Assembly (NCBI GenBank): GCA_022747635.1
Contig: JAKTNV010000010.1
Location: 41,895,527-41,959,526, forward strand
DNA length: 64,000 nt
From: Hetaerina americana
Taxonomy: Eukaryota; Arthropoda; Insecta; Odonata; Calopterygidae
Reading direction: 5' to 3'
This document shows positions 48,604 through 58,112 of the stretch, piece after piece. The notes beneath the pieces are model-generated. The model was not told where the DNA came from and made no database searches. It saw nothing but the letters and a program-made list of their open reading frames with translations. Position 1 is the first letter of the stretch. The number at the start of each line of letters is the position of its first letter. A program made the translations under genes and the position numbers.

Positions 48604-49770
48604 TTATCGCTTGAAGCGATGTTTCCTCTTCCACTCGTTTGCGAAGACCTCTGTATCAGAGATACTCTGGTCCTCTTCAATTACCTCCGGCTTCTTTGGC
48701 TTCACTGGAGGCGGCGGGGAAGGTGTATTCTCACGCCCTTTTGGCGTGTTCCCCTTGGTGGTTTTTAGTGGGCTCTTCTTTGAAGGGCCCACAGGAGTAG
48801 GTGGCTCCTTGTCCACCTTACTCTTTCCATCCTTCACCCTTTTGGGTTTAGGCACTTGCGTGTTTTCCATTGGGGATTCTTTCGGTATCTCCGTCTGCGT
48901 GGCGATGGTACACTTTACACATGGCGTGGTTGCAACGGAAGCAAAGGACCGGGAGAAAGTTGGAGCGATTAGCGCCCTGTATTTTCTCCTCGCTTCCGCA
49001 TATGGGATTTTTTCCAGTGTTTTTATCTCCATGACTTTCCTCTCTTCTTTCATCTTCGGGCAATCACGAGAGTACACTGGGTGTGTACCCTCGCAATTCA
49101 CACAAAGAGGTTCCGAAGAGCACTCTTTATCCTCGTGCGCGTCTTTGCCACAGCGCGGGCTGGTGGCCTTGCCCTCGCAGCGCGACGCGACATGGCCGAA
49201 CCGTTGGCATTTGAAACAACGCACGGGATTCGGGATGAATGGCCTCACTGGTACCGATTCATAGCCCACAAACACCTTGTCGGGTAGTCTATCACGCGCA
49301 AACGTCAAGATCACGGAGGTGCTGTTCACGTTTTCTCCGTTGCGCCTCGTGGTGAGTCGACGACAATCAGTCACTCCCTGAGAGAACATTTCTCTCTTGA
49401 TTTCTTCGATGTCCACGTATAGAAGGTCGTAGTGACTGATGACTCCCCGACAGGTGTTAAGAGTGCGGTGCACCTCCACCTTAATCGGAATGTCATGGAG
49501 CGTTCCCATAGCAAGTAGTTTTTCGCTTTGTGTATCGTTCAGGGTCTCTATAAGAAGTGTACCATCCCTGAGCTTCTTCACGCTCTTTGGGTCCCCAGGC
49601 ACAATCTGTGATAACACTCTGCGAATTAAGAAGGGAGAAACCTTTTTCAAGGTCTCACCTTCCTTTGCACAAGACATAATTAAATAGCGCTTACATGCGC
49701 CGATACACTTTTCTCCCCCGCCGGTGTCCGGACGGGATCTTTTTAGTGGTGGAAAGGGTTTTTCCTCCAT
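48604..49770 (-). CDS. LINE ORF1, gag-like nucleic-acid-binding protein (copy C)
   Basis: 388 residues from the first ATG in frame (49770, MEEKPFPP); the open frame runs 55 codons further upstream without an ATG. Residues about 44-175 look like the conserved RNA-binding region that precedes the knuckles in I/Jockey-type ORF1 (LLIETLND, YVDIEEIKREM, VILTFARDRLPDKV). Three zinc knuckles follow: CX2CX4HX4C at 185-198; a second at 204-217, whose first Cys is Ser here (TSPRCGKDAH; Cys in D, O and G); and CX2CX3HX6C at 223-237. The tail is rich in Pro, Lys, Ser and Thr. The product should coat the element RNA and act as a chaperone. The substitution may weaken the second knuckle. Confidence 0.94.
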   Translation of the reverse strand: MEEKPFPPLKRSRPDTGGGEKCIGACKRYLIMSCAKEGETLKKVSPFLIRRVLSQIVPGDPKSVKKLRDGTLLIETLNDTQSEKLLAMGTLHDIPIKVEVHRTLNTCRGVISHYDLLYVDIEEIKREMFSQGVTDCRRLTTRRNGENVNSTSVILTFARDRLPDKVFVGYESVPVRPFIPNPVRCFKCQRFGHVASRCEGKATSPRCGKDAHEDKECSSEPLCVNCEGTHPVYSRDCPKMKEERKVMEIKTLEKIPYAEARRKYRALIAPTFSRSFASVATTPCVKCTIATQTEIPKESPMENTQVPKPKRVKDGKSKVDKEPPTPVGPSKKSPLKTTKGNTPKGRENTPSPPPPVKPKKPEVIEEDQSISDTEVFANEWKRKHRFKR

Positions 49771-50369
49771 AATAAGAAATGATTCGTCCCTCGGCCTCCC
49801 CACCCGCCACGGAGCCACACATTTGGGACGCCACTCCGCCAAACCGGAGTGGTCGCCAGGGCTAACTCGAGGGATATAGCGCTTCAGGAGTGGTTGTCTG
49901 TTTCGGGGTGGATCTTCGGTGCAAGGGCCCACCAAAACCCTTACATCTCCGACCTCCCTACTCAGACCCCCACAACCTTGGCACTCGCCACCGGAGCGAA
50001 AACGCGACGGAAGCCGATTGACCGGGAGTGCCTAGCTCCCGGCCTCCCGTTTACACGAAATCCGGGGCCGAAGAGGGGTATCACTCCCCGGTCCATACAG
50101 GGCATCCGACACCCTGCTGGGAACCAGAGAGATCACCCTCCAGGATCCCCTTCTCTCCCTTACGGGTCTCCAGGCACGGCAAACACCTGGGCGGATCGCA
50201 GGCTCGATGGTATGGCCGCTCACAGACAGTGGATCCACAGCACTGTCCGGACGCATCCCTTGCTGGCTTGGGGTTTGTTTTCGGGGTTTTCTCCCCGCCC
50301 TTTTAGTCGCCTCTTACGACAAGCAGGGATACTGCGTGAGTATTCTCTATCCCCCTACCCGCGGGGGGG
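49771..50369 (-). promoter_or_regulatory. 5' UTR and presumed internal promoter of LINE copy C
   Basis: 599 bp. The sense strand starts with seven C, then GCGGGTAGGGGG, allowing a terminal C/G hairpin. Two more hairpins follow: GTCG-TAAGAGG-CGAC (50306-50320) and CGGGG-AGAAAA-CCCCG (50282-50297). The same ends occur in D and O, so these are true full-length 5' ends. LINEs of this type carry an internal promoter in the 5' UTR; that is known for the class and not shown here. Confidence 0.6.
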
Positions 50370-51606
50370 GCCTCTTCCGGTTCGCAAAGTCCGCGGCATA
50401 GCCCTCGTCACTGCTATTGGCCGCGAACTGACTGGCAAATATGTTGCTTATTTCGGCAGGTGAATTAACCACCCGGCCAGCAACAAGCAATGGCGAGATG
50501 ACAAATGAGCCCTTGGACCCGGAGATTTTCTTGACTTTGTCCCATACCTGCCCAAGTGGCGTGCGATGGTTGATGGTAGAGACGTATTCTATCCAGGAAG
50601 CCCTCTTGGCCTCCTTCACGGCCCTTCGAGCTCGCGCTCTCAGGCGGCGGTACGATGCTAGATTAGTTGCCGTGGGATATTTTCTAAAAATATTCAATGC
50701 TTTTTTCCTCGCCCGAATCGCCCGGTCGCATTCCCCGTTCCACCAAGGGACAGGAGCTCGATTTATATTCCCGGACGTACGAGGGATACTTTTGGTAGCT
50801 GCCGCCAACAGCGTTGAACTTAGTTTATCGACGTTGTGCAACGCGTCGAAACTTGCGTCGTGTTTATATGTAAACGTACGCTTGAAAAGTGGCCAGTCCG
50901 CACGGTTAATACGCCACTTTTCCGGAGGTTTTGAAATGGTGGGCGAAGAGTCTTCTTTAACGAGTAGAAGAGGAAAATGGTCACTCCCACAGAGATCGTT
51001 GTGGGTGGACATTTTCAGCTTTGGGGCTAGACTTCTCGAGCATAGACAAAGATCTATTGCTGAGAATTCCCCATTGAAGCTGTTAAACCGGGTTTTTTCG
51101 CCGCTATTTAATAAAAACAGGTTAAAATCCTCAATAAAGTTGGATAAAATTCGACCTCTCCTATTACTTTGGGTTTCTGGCCCTCCCCAGAGAGGATCAT
51201 GGGCATTAAAATCTCCCATCAAAATGAACGGCTGAGGGAGCTGGCGGACAAGGGCTTCAAGGTTCGGACGGGTCACCGGTGCACCCTCTGGCAGATACAC
51301 GTTGCATAACGTCATCCTCTCAGGGGTGTGCACCGTGACAGCGACGGCTTGGAATGGAGAGTTCAGTTGGACTCGCGAGGTGTAAAGGGCCTCACGGGCC
51401 GCAACTGCTACTCCCCCTTGGGCTCGTTGGCCACTTAGGTCATCCATTCTATAAACAGTGAACCCCTTCAGAATACCCTTATCTTCAGCCTTAAAATGGG
51501 TCTCTTGGAGACAAATACAAGAGGGTTTAAAATCTTGGATTAACATGGCCAGCTCCTCCTTGTGCCGATAAAAACCATTGCAGTTCCACTGCAGAATGGA
51601 ACACAT
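50370..51606 (-). pseudogene. ORF2 fragment of LINE copy D (endonuclease and linker)
   Basis: Starts at ATG 51606 and keeps the complete endonuclease domain (QETHF, GDFN, GSDH) and linker to about residue 412 (DFANRKR). It then runs into copy C's 5' end, adding a few foreign residues before a stop. No RT or RNase H, so no retrotransposition by itself. It would make an endonuclease-only peptide if expressed. Confidence 0.9.
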
Positions 51607-51692
51607 TTAAAATGTTAAATTAAAATAAATAAATAAATAAATATATAAATAAATAAGTTGACTAAAAAGGGAGATAACCAACTCTATTGAGG

Positions 51693-52859
51693 TTATCGCT
51701 TGAAGCGATGTTTCCTCTTCCACTCGTTTGCGAAGACCTCTGTATCAGAGATACTCTGGTCCTCTTCAATTACCTCCGGCTTCTTTGGCTTCACTGGAGG
51801 CGGCGGGGAAGGTGTATTCTCACGCCCTTTTGGCGTGTTCCCCTTGGTGGTTTTTAGTGGGCTCTTCTTTGAAGGGCCCACAGGAGTAGGTGGCTCCTTG
51901 TCCACCTTACTCTTTCCATCCTTCACCCTTTTTGGTTTAGGCACTTGCGTGGTTTCTATAGGGGATTCTTTCGGGATCTCTGTCTGCGTGGCGATGGTAC
52001 ACTTTACACATTGCGTGGTTGCAACGGAAGCAAAGGACCGGGAGAAAGTTGGGGCGATTAGCGCCCTGTATTTTCTCCTCGCTTCCGCATATGGGATTTT
52101 TTCCAGTGTTTTTATCTCCATGACTTTCCTCTCGTCTTTCATCTTCGGGCAATCACGAGAGTACACTGGGTGTGTACCCTCGCAATTCACACAAAGAGGT
52201 TCCGAAGAGCACTCTTTATCCTCGTGCGCGTCTTTGCCACAGCGCGGGCAGGTGGCCTTGCCCTCGCAGCGCGACGCGACATGGCCGAACCGTTGGCATT
52301 TGAAACAACGCACGGGATTTGGGATGAATGGCCTCACTGGTACCGATTCATAGCCCACAAACACCTTGTCGGGTAGTCTATCACGCGCAAACGTCAAGAT
52401 CACGGAGGTGCTGTTAACGTTTTCTCCGTTGCGCCTTGTGGTGAGTCGACGACAATCAGTCACTCCCTGAGAGAACATTTCTCTCTTGATTTCTTCGATG
52501 TCCACGTATAGAAGGTCGTAGTGACTGATGACTCCCCGACAGGTGTTAAGAGTGCGGTGCACCTCCACCTTAATCGGAATGTCATGGAGCGTTCCCATAG
52601 CAAGTAGTTTTTCGCTCTGTGTGTCGTTCAGGGTCTCTATAAGTAGTGTACCATCCCTGAGCTTCTTCACGCTCTTTGGGTCCCCAGGCACAATCTGTGA
52701 TAACACTCTGCGAATTAAGAAGGGAGAAACCTTTTTCAAGGTCTCACCTTCCTTTGCACAAGACATAATTAAATAGCGCTTACATGCGCCGATACACTTT
52801 TCTCCCCCGCCGGTGTCCGGACGGGATCTTTTTAGTGGTGGAAAGGGTTTTTCCTCCAT
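51693..52859 (-). CDS. LINE ORF1, gag-like protein (copy D)
   Basis: 388 residues from ATG 52859, uninterrupted, same layout as copy C. All three zinc knuckles are intact (second reads ATCPRCGKDAHEDKEC). Near the C-terminus it has SPIETTQ, shared with copy G, where copies C and O have SPMENTQ. It belongs to an element that lost its RT, so it is an open frame in a dead element. It could in principle act in trans. Confidence 0.9.
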   Translation of the reverse strand: MEEKPFPPLKRSRPDTGGGEKCIGACKRYLIMSCAKEGETLKKVSPFLIRRVLSQIVPGDPKSVKKLRDGTLLIETLNDTQSEKLLAMGTLHDIPIKVEVHRTLNTCRGVISHYDLLYVDIEEIKREMFSQGVTDCRRLTTRRNGENVNSTSVILTFARDRLPDKVFVGYESVPVRPFIPNPVRCFKCQRFGHVASRCEGKATCPRCGKDAHEDKECSSEPLCVNCEGTHPVYSRDCPKMKDERKVMEIKTLEKIPYAEARRKYRALIAPTFSRSFASVATTQCVKCTIATQTEIPKESPIETTQVPKPKRVKDGKSKVDKEPPTPVGPSKKSPLKTTKGNTPKGRENTPSPPPPVKPKKPEVIEEDQSISDTEVFANEWKRKHRFKR

Positions 52860-53458
52860 AATAAGAAATGATTCGTCCCTCGGCCTCCCCACCCGCCACG
52901 GAGCCACACATTTGGGACGCCACTCCGCCAAACCGGAGTGGTCGCCAGGGCTAACTCGAGGGATATAGCGCTTCTGGAGTGGTTGTCTGTTTCGGGGTGG
53001 ATCTTCGGTGCAAGGGCCCACCAAAACCCTTACATCTCCGACCTCCCTACGCAGACCCCCACAACCTTGGCACTCGCCACCGGAGCGAAAACGCGACGGA
53101 AGCCGATTGACCGGGAGTGGCTAGCTCCCGGCCTCCCGTTTACACGAAATCCGGGGCCGAAGAGGGGTATCACTCCCCGGTCCATACAGGGCATCCGACA
53201 CCCTGCTGGGAACCAGAAAGCTCACCCTCCAGGATCCCCTTCTCTCCCTTACGGGTCTCCAGGCACGGCAAACACCTGGGCGGATCGCAGGCCAGATGGT
53301 ATGGCCGCTCACAGGCAGTGGATCCACAGCACTGTCCGGACGCATCCCTTGCTGGCTTGGGGTTTGTTTTCGGGGTTTTCTCCCCGCCCTTTTAGTCGCC
53401 TCTTACGACAAGCAGGGATACTGCGGGAGTATTCTCTATCACCCTACCCGCGGGGGGG
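52860..53458 (-). promoter_or_regulatory. 5' UTR of LINE copy D
   Basis: 599 bp, ending in the same seven-G run (plus strand) as C and O, followed directly by the TSD. One base in the terminal C/G hairpin differs (CACCC on plus where C and O have CCCCC). Confidence 0.6.
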
Positions 53459-53469
53459 ACGCATTTCGT
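53459..53469 (+). repeat. Target-site duplication of inner LINE B+D, right copy
   Basis: ACGCATTTCGT, matching 43609-43619. It directly follows the 5' end of copy D. Confidence 0.93.
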
Positions 53470-55602
53470 TTTCTCCATGGAGAAACGAAATCCGTTCTTT
53501 CGCGACCACTCTCCCAGTTTGTTTAGAGTCACCTGGGCTTGCCTGGAAGCGTTTGGCAGTCGTGTCGACCGGCAAAATATGGCTAGGTCGTCCACATAGA
53601 GCGATGCCATCACCGGGGCATTGATGCATTCCACCACGTCGTTGATGGCGATGGCAAATAACGTCACGCTCAGTACTGAACCCTGGGGTACCCCGTTCTC
53701 CTGTGTAAAAGATCGGGAAAAGTGCTTCCCAGTCCTTACTTTAAAAAGGCGGTTGGTTAAAAAATTTCTGATAAATAGGGCCATGTTGCCTCTAAATCCC
53801 CACTTGTGGAGCGTGTTGAGGATTCTCCATCGCCACACACTATCATAGGCCTTCTCCAGGTCGAAGAAGACTGCTATGACGTGTTGACGGTGGAGAAAGG
53901 CTTCCTGGATGAAGTTCTCAGTGCGAACCAGATAGTCTGTCGTGGACCTGCCACGCCGAAAGCCGCACTGAGCGTCGGAGAGCAGGTGTCGACTCTCCAA
54001 GCACCACATGAGACGTCGGTTTACCATCCGTTCCATCACCTTGCACAGGCAGCTGGTGAGAGATATGGGACGGTAGTTGTTCGGGTCATTTTTGTCCTTG
54101 CCCTGTTTTGGGATTGGTATCACGATGGACTCTCGCCAGGCATTTGGAAAACTGCCCTCGTTCCAGAGTTGGTTGAGGGTATTTAGGACCTCCCCAATCG
54201 CGGTTTCCGGAATGTTCCGGAGAAATGCGTTGTGGATTTCGTCCGCCCCTGGCGAGGTGTAATGGGAGTCTTCGATGGCGGATTTAAGCTCACAGGGCGT
54301 GAAAGGCTCATTGTAATATTCGCTTGTAGGACCTGCACCAAAATTGAGAGGGACTCTCTCGCATCGCCTCTTCCGGTTCGCAAAGTCCGCGGCATAGCCC
54401 TCGTCACTGCTATTGGCCGCGAACTGACTGGCAAATATGTTGCTTATTTCGGCAGGTGAATTAACCACCCGGCCAGCAACAAGCAATGGCGAGATGACAA
54501 ATGAGCCCTTGGACCCGGAGATTTTCTTGACTTTGTCCCATACCTGACCAAGTGGCGTGCGATGGTTGATGGTAGAGACGTATTCTATCCAGGAAGCCCT
54601 CTTGGCCTCCTTCACGGCCCTTCGAGCTCGCGCTCTCAGGCGGCGGTACGATGCCAGATTAGTTGCCGTGGGATATTTTCTAAAAATATTCAATGCTTTT
54701 TTCCTCGCCCGAATCGCCCGGTCGCATTCCCCGTTCCACCAAGGGACAGGAGCTCGATTTATATTCCCGGACGTACGAGGGATACTTTTGGTAGCTGCCG
54801 CCAACAGCGTTGAACTTAGTTTATCGACGTTGTGCAACGCGTCGAAACTTGCGTCGTGTTTATATGTAAACGTGCGCTTGAAAAGTGGCCAGTCCGCACG
54901 GTTAATACGCCACTTTTCCGGAGGTTTTGAAATGGTGGGCGAAGAGTCTTCTTTAACGAGTAGAAGAGGAAAATGGTCACTCCCACAGAGATCGTTGTGG
55001 GTGGACATTTTCAGCTTTGGGGCTAGACTTCTCGAGCATAGACAAAGATCTATTGCTGAGAATTCCCCATTGAAGCTGTTAAAACGGGTTTTTTCGCCGC
55101 TATTTAATAAAAACAGGTTAAAATCCTCAATAAAGTTGGATAAAATTCGACCTCTCCTATTACTTTGGGTTTCTGGCCCTCCCCAGAGAGGATCATGGGC
55201 ATTAAAATCTCCCATCAAAATGAACGGCTGAGGAAGCTGGTGGACAAGGGCTTCAAGGTTCAGGCGAGTCACCGGTGCACCCTCTGGCAGATACACGTTG
55301 CATAACGTCATCCTCTCAGGGGTGTGCACCGTGACAGCGACGGCCTGGAATGGAGAGTTCAGTTGGACTCGCGAGGTGTAAAGGGCCTCACGGGCCGCAA
55401 CTGCTACTCCCCCTTGGGCTCATTGGCCACTTAGGTCATCCATTCTATAAACAGTGAACCCCTTCAGAATACCCTTATCTTCAGCCTTAAAATGGGTCTC
55501 TTGGAGACAAATACAAGAGGGTTTAAAATCTTGGATTAAAATGGCCAGCTCCTCCTTGTGCCGATAAAAACCATTGAAGTTCCACTGCAGAATGGAACAC
55601 AT
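53459..55602 (-). pseudogene. ORF2 of LINE copy O, N-terminal part (nonsense codon)
   Basis: Starts at ATG 55602. A TGA at 55420-55422 replaces the Arg codon 61, so only 60 residues would be made; a later internal start would leave out the front of the endonuclease. Residue 9 is Phe where other copies have Cys (WNFNGF). RT motifs FFDLEKAYD and YVDD are intact up to the interruption at codon 715 (KTKCV), where B+D inserted. Confidence 0.92.
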
Positions 55603-55688
55603 TTAAAATGTTAAATTAAAATAAATAAATAAATAAATATATAAATAAATAAGTTGACTAAAAAGGGAGATGACCAACTCTATTGAGG

Positions 55689-56855
55689 TTATCGCTTGAA
55701 GCGATGTTTCCTCTTCCACTCGTTTGCGAAGACCTCTGTATCAGAGATACTCTGGTCCTCTTCAATTACGTCCGGCTTCTTTGGCTTCACTGGAGGCGGC
55801 GGGGAAGGTGTATTCTCACGCCCTTTTGGCGTGTTCCCCTTGGTGGTTTTTAGTGGGCTCTTCTTTGAAGGGCCCACAGGAGTAGGTGGCTCCTTGTCCA
55901 CCTTACTCTTTCCATCCTTCACCCTTTTGGGTTTAGGCACTTGCGTGTTTTCCATTGGGGATTCTTTCGGTATCTCCGTCTGCGTGGCGATGGTACACTT
56001 TACACATGGCGTGGTTGCAACGGAAGCAAAGGACCGGGAGAAAGTTGGGGCGATTAGCGCCCTGTATTTTCTCCTCGCTTCCGCATATGGGATTTTTTCC
56101 AGTGTTTTTATCTCCATGACTTTCCTCTCTTCTTTCATCTTCGGGCAATCACGAGAGTACACTGGGTGTGTACCCTCGCAATTCACACAAAGAGGTTCCG
56201 AAGAGCACTCTTTATCCTCGTGCGCGTCTTTGCCACAGCGCGGGCAGGTGGCCTTGCCCTCGCAGCGCGACGCGACATGGCCGAACCGTTGGCATTTGAA
56301 ACAACGCACTGGATTTGGGATGAATGGCCTCACTGGTACCGATTCATAGCCCACAAACACCTTGTCGGGTAGTCTATCACGCGCAAACGTCAAGATCACG
56401 GAGGTGCTGTTTACGTTTTCTCCGTTGCGCCTTGTGGTGAGTCGACGACAATCAGTCACTCCCTGAGAGAACATTTCTCTCTTGATTTCTTCGATGTCCA
56501 CGTATAGGAGGTCGTAATGGCTGATGACTCCCCGACAAGTGTTGAGAGTGCGGTGCACCTCCACTTTTACCGGAATGTCATGGAGCATTCCCATTGCCAA
56601 TAATTTCTCGCTTTGCTTTCCGTTATTTGTCTCTATAAGCAGAGTACCGTCCCTTAGTTTCTTGACGCTCTTCGGGTCCCCAGGTACTATCTGCGACAAC
56701 ACTCTCCGTATAAGGAAAGGAGAGACCTTTTTCAAGGTCTCACCTTCCTTAGCACATGACATAATGAGGTACCGCTTGCAAGCACCTATGCATTGATCTC
56801 CCCCGCCCGAGTCCGGACGGGATCTTTTTGTTGGTGGAAAGGGTTTTTCCTCCAT
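55689..56855 (-). CDS. LINE ORF1, gag-like protein (copy O)
   Basis: 388 residues from ATG 56855, uninterrupted, with all three zinc knuckles. It is the most divergent ORF1 here: TKRSRPDSGGGDQC near the N-terminus, NNGKQSEKL and GMLHDIPVKVE in the RNA-binding region, where C, D and G share LNDTQSEKL and GTLHDIPIKVE. It shares SPMENTQ with copy C. The frame stays open although ORF2 of the same copy has two stops. Confidence 0.92.
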   Translation of the reverse strand: MEEKPFPPTKRSRPDSGGGDQCIGACKRYLIMSCAKEGETLKKVSPFLIRRVLSQIVPGDPKSVKKLRDGTLLIETNNGKQSEKLLAMGMLHDIPVKVEVHRTLNTCRGVISHYDLLYVDIEEIKREMFSQGVTDCRRLTTRRNGENVNSTSVILTFARDRLPDKVFVGYESVPVRPFIPNPVRCFKCQRFGHVASRCEGKATCPRCGKDAHEDKECSSEPLCVNCEGTHPVYSRDCPKMKEERKVMEIKTLEKIPYAEARRKYRALIAPTFSRSFASVATTPCVKCTIATQTEIPKESPMENTQVPKPKRVKDGKSKVDKEPPTPVGPSKKSPLKTTKGNTPKGRENTPSPPPPVKPKKPDVIEEDQSISDTEVFANEWKRKHRFKR

Positions 56856-57454
56856 AATAATTAATAATTCGTCCCTCGGCCTCCCCACCCACCACGGAGC
56901 CACACATTCGGGACGCCACTCCGCCAAACCGGAGCGGTCGCCAGGGCTAACTCGAGGGATATAGCGCTTAAGGAGTGGTTGTCTGTTTCGGGGTGGATCT
57001 TCGATACAAGGGCCCACCAAAACCCTTACATCTCCGACCTCCCTACGCAGACCCCCACAACCTTGGCACTTGCCACCGGAGCGAAAACGCGACGGAAGCC
57101 GATTGACCGGGAGTGGCTAGCTCCCGGCCTCCCGTTTAAGCGAAATCCGGGGCCGAAGAGGGGTATCACTCCCCGGTCCATACAGGGCGTCCGACACCCT
57201 GCTGGGAACCAGAAAGCTCACCCTCCAGGATCCCCTTCTCTCCCTTACGGGTCTCCAGGCACGGCAAACACCTGGGCGGATCGTAGGCCAGATGGTATGG
57301 CCGCTCACAGACAGTGGATCCACAGCACTGTCCGGACGCATCCCTTGCTGGCTTGGGGTTTGTTTTCGGGGTTTTCTCCCCGCCCTTTTAGTCGCCTCTT
57401 ACGACAAGCAGGGATACTGCGGGAGTATTCTCTATCCCCCTACCCGCGGGGGGG
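56856..57454 (-). promoter_or_regulatory. 5' UTR of LINE copy O
   Basis: Same structure as copy C: a terminal run of seven C in sense and the GTCG...CGAC and CGGGG...CCCCG hairpins. Confidence 0.6.
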
Positions 57455-57467
57455 TAGATTAATACAA
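57455..57467 (+). repeat. Target-site duplication of outer LINE O, right copy
   Basis: TAGATTAATACAA, matching 41838-41850, directly after the seven-G end of the element. Confidence 0.93.
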
Positions 57468-57632
57468 AAAAGGACATTATCACTTAATTTAACTTCTGGT
57501 GCCGAAGACTTCGGCACCTCTTGGTTTTTAAGATATTTTTAAAAACGTTTCAAATCATTTTGTTCATGAAATTTCCGTCAAAAACATGTAAAGTGAGGCT
57601 GAAAGACAGTTTCAGCTGATTGGTTGGGTAGC
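57468..57632. other. Unique spacer between the two LINE blocks
   Basis: About 165 bp of non-element DNA. Contains a short perfect hairpin at 57498-57518 (GGTGCCGAAG, A, CTTCGGCACC). It shows that the second LINE block is a separate insertion. Confidence 0.6.
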
Positions 57633-58112
57633 AGTAGTAGTAGTAGTTTTAGGGGTTTGTAGGGTGCGTCGACAGCTATGGTCATTTTGCACCACTGTCA
57701 TAACGTAAAACTTATGTTCCTTTTAAACTAGGAATAAGTAAACAAATAAATACGAATAAATATATAAATAAATAAAATAAACAAAAAAAAAGGAAAATTC
57801 TAAAATCAAAAGCATTAAAATTATGAGCTCCTAAGCTAAAGCTGCCCCATTAAACCGGTTGACCTTAAAAAACTTAAGACTCGGTTAATAGACCCAGAGT
57901 CATCCCCTAAAATATTTTTTAAGTCTCCCCTTATCTTCAACATGTCTCTGGCCCTTTGGTATGTTGTGCATTCCGTCAGGATATGTTTTATCGTCAGGGG
58001 TTGGAAACACTCATTGCAACGGGGCTGTTCTTTTACCTCCGCAAAGAGGTACGAATGAGTGAAAGCAGAGTGTCCTATTCTCAGGCGCGTAATCATGACC
58101 TCTTCCCTCCGA
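57633..58112 (-). mobile_element. LINE copy E, 5'-truncated
   Basis: Has five TAG units of tail, the 3' UTR and the last 277 nt of ORF2, ending at CCTCCGA. The breakpoint is identical to that of copy F. Shares GGTTAATAG and GTGCATTCCG variants with copy F and copy O. Confidence 0.92.
57836..58112 (-). pseudogene. ORF2 C-terminal fragment of LINE copy E
   Basis: Encodes the last 92 or so residues (from about codon 1142, IRREEVMITRLRIG) with the terminal zinc knuckle. The longer open frame that reads on into copy F's 3' UTR is chance. Confidence 0.9.

Larger units (their letters stand above)
44617..50369 (-). mobile_element. LINE copy C, full length (5,753 bp), I-superclade
   Basis: Complete non-LTR retrotransposon. 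In sense order: 5' UTR of about 599 bp (50369 to 49771) opening with seven C, ORF1 (388 aa), 82-bp spacer, ORF2 (1,233 aa), 203-bp 3' UTR with an A-rich stretch, and a short CTA tail. The endonuclease-RT-RNase H order and zinc-finger ORF1 place it in the I superclade (I, Nimb, LOA or R1-like groups); the exact clade needs a tree. Both frames are open. It sits inside copy B+D, so it is the youngest of the three. No TSD is visible because its arrival coincides with a 1,668-bp gap in the host element. Confidence 0.94.
50370..53458 (-). mobile_element. LINE copy D, 5' part of the middle element
   Basis: The 5' half of the element whose 3' half is B: full 5' end (seven C in sense), ORF1 and the first 1,237 nt of ORF2, up to GCCTCTTCCGG where C begins. 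LINEs do not normally lose their 3' ends on insertion, so this is the remainder of an element split by C. B plus D plus the missing 1,668 bp equals 5,754 bp. Confidence 0.9.
53459..57454 (-). mobile_element. LINE copy O, 5' part (outermost element)
   Basis: Continuation of 41851-43619. Contains the first 2,144 nt of ORF2, the spacer, ORF1 and the complete 5' UTR, ending in seven G on the plus strand immediately before the TSD at 57455. Its ORF1 N-terminal half differs more from C, D and G than they differ among themselves, as expected of an older copy or separate subfamily. Confidence 0.93.

Noticed and set aside
49771..49935. N-terminal 55-codon extension of ORF1 (VGPCTEDPPRN...)
   Set aside because: It has no ATG, only a TTG start. 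The first ATG at 49770 is kept as the start. The extension stays open in all copies, so non-ATG initiation is not fully excluded.
50282..50369. HDV-like self-cleaving ribozyme at the LINE 5' end
   Set aside because: Hairpins are visible, but I could not lay out the nested double pseudoknot. Listed only as a check.
43620..53458. Simple tandem array made by unequal crossing-over
   Set aside because: The exact 11-bp and 13-bp TSDs and the length arithmetic show nested insertions. Unequal exchange is kept only as an option for E/F.
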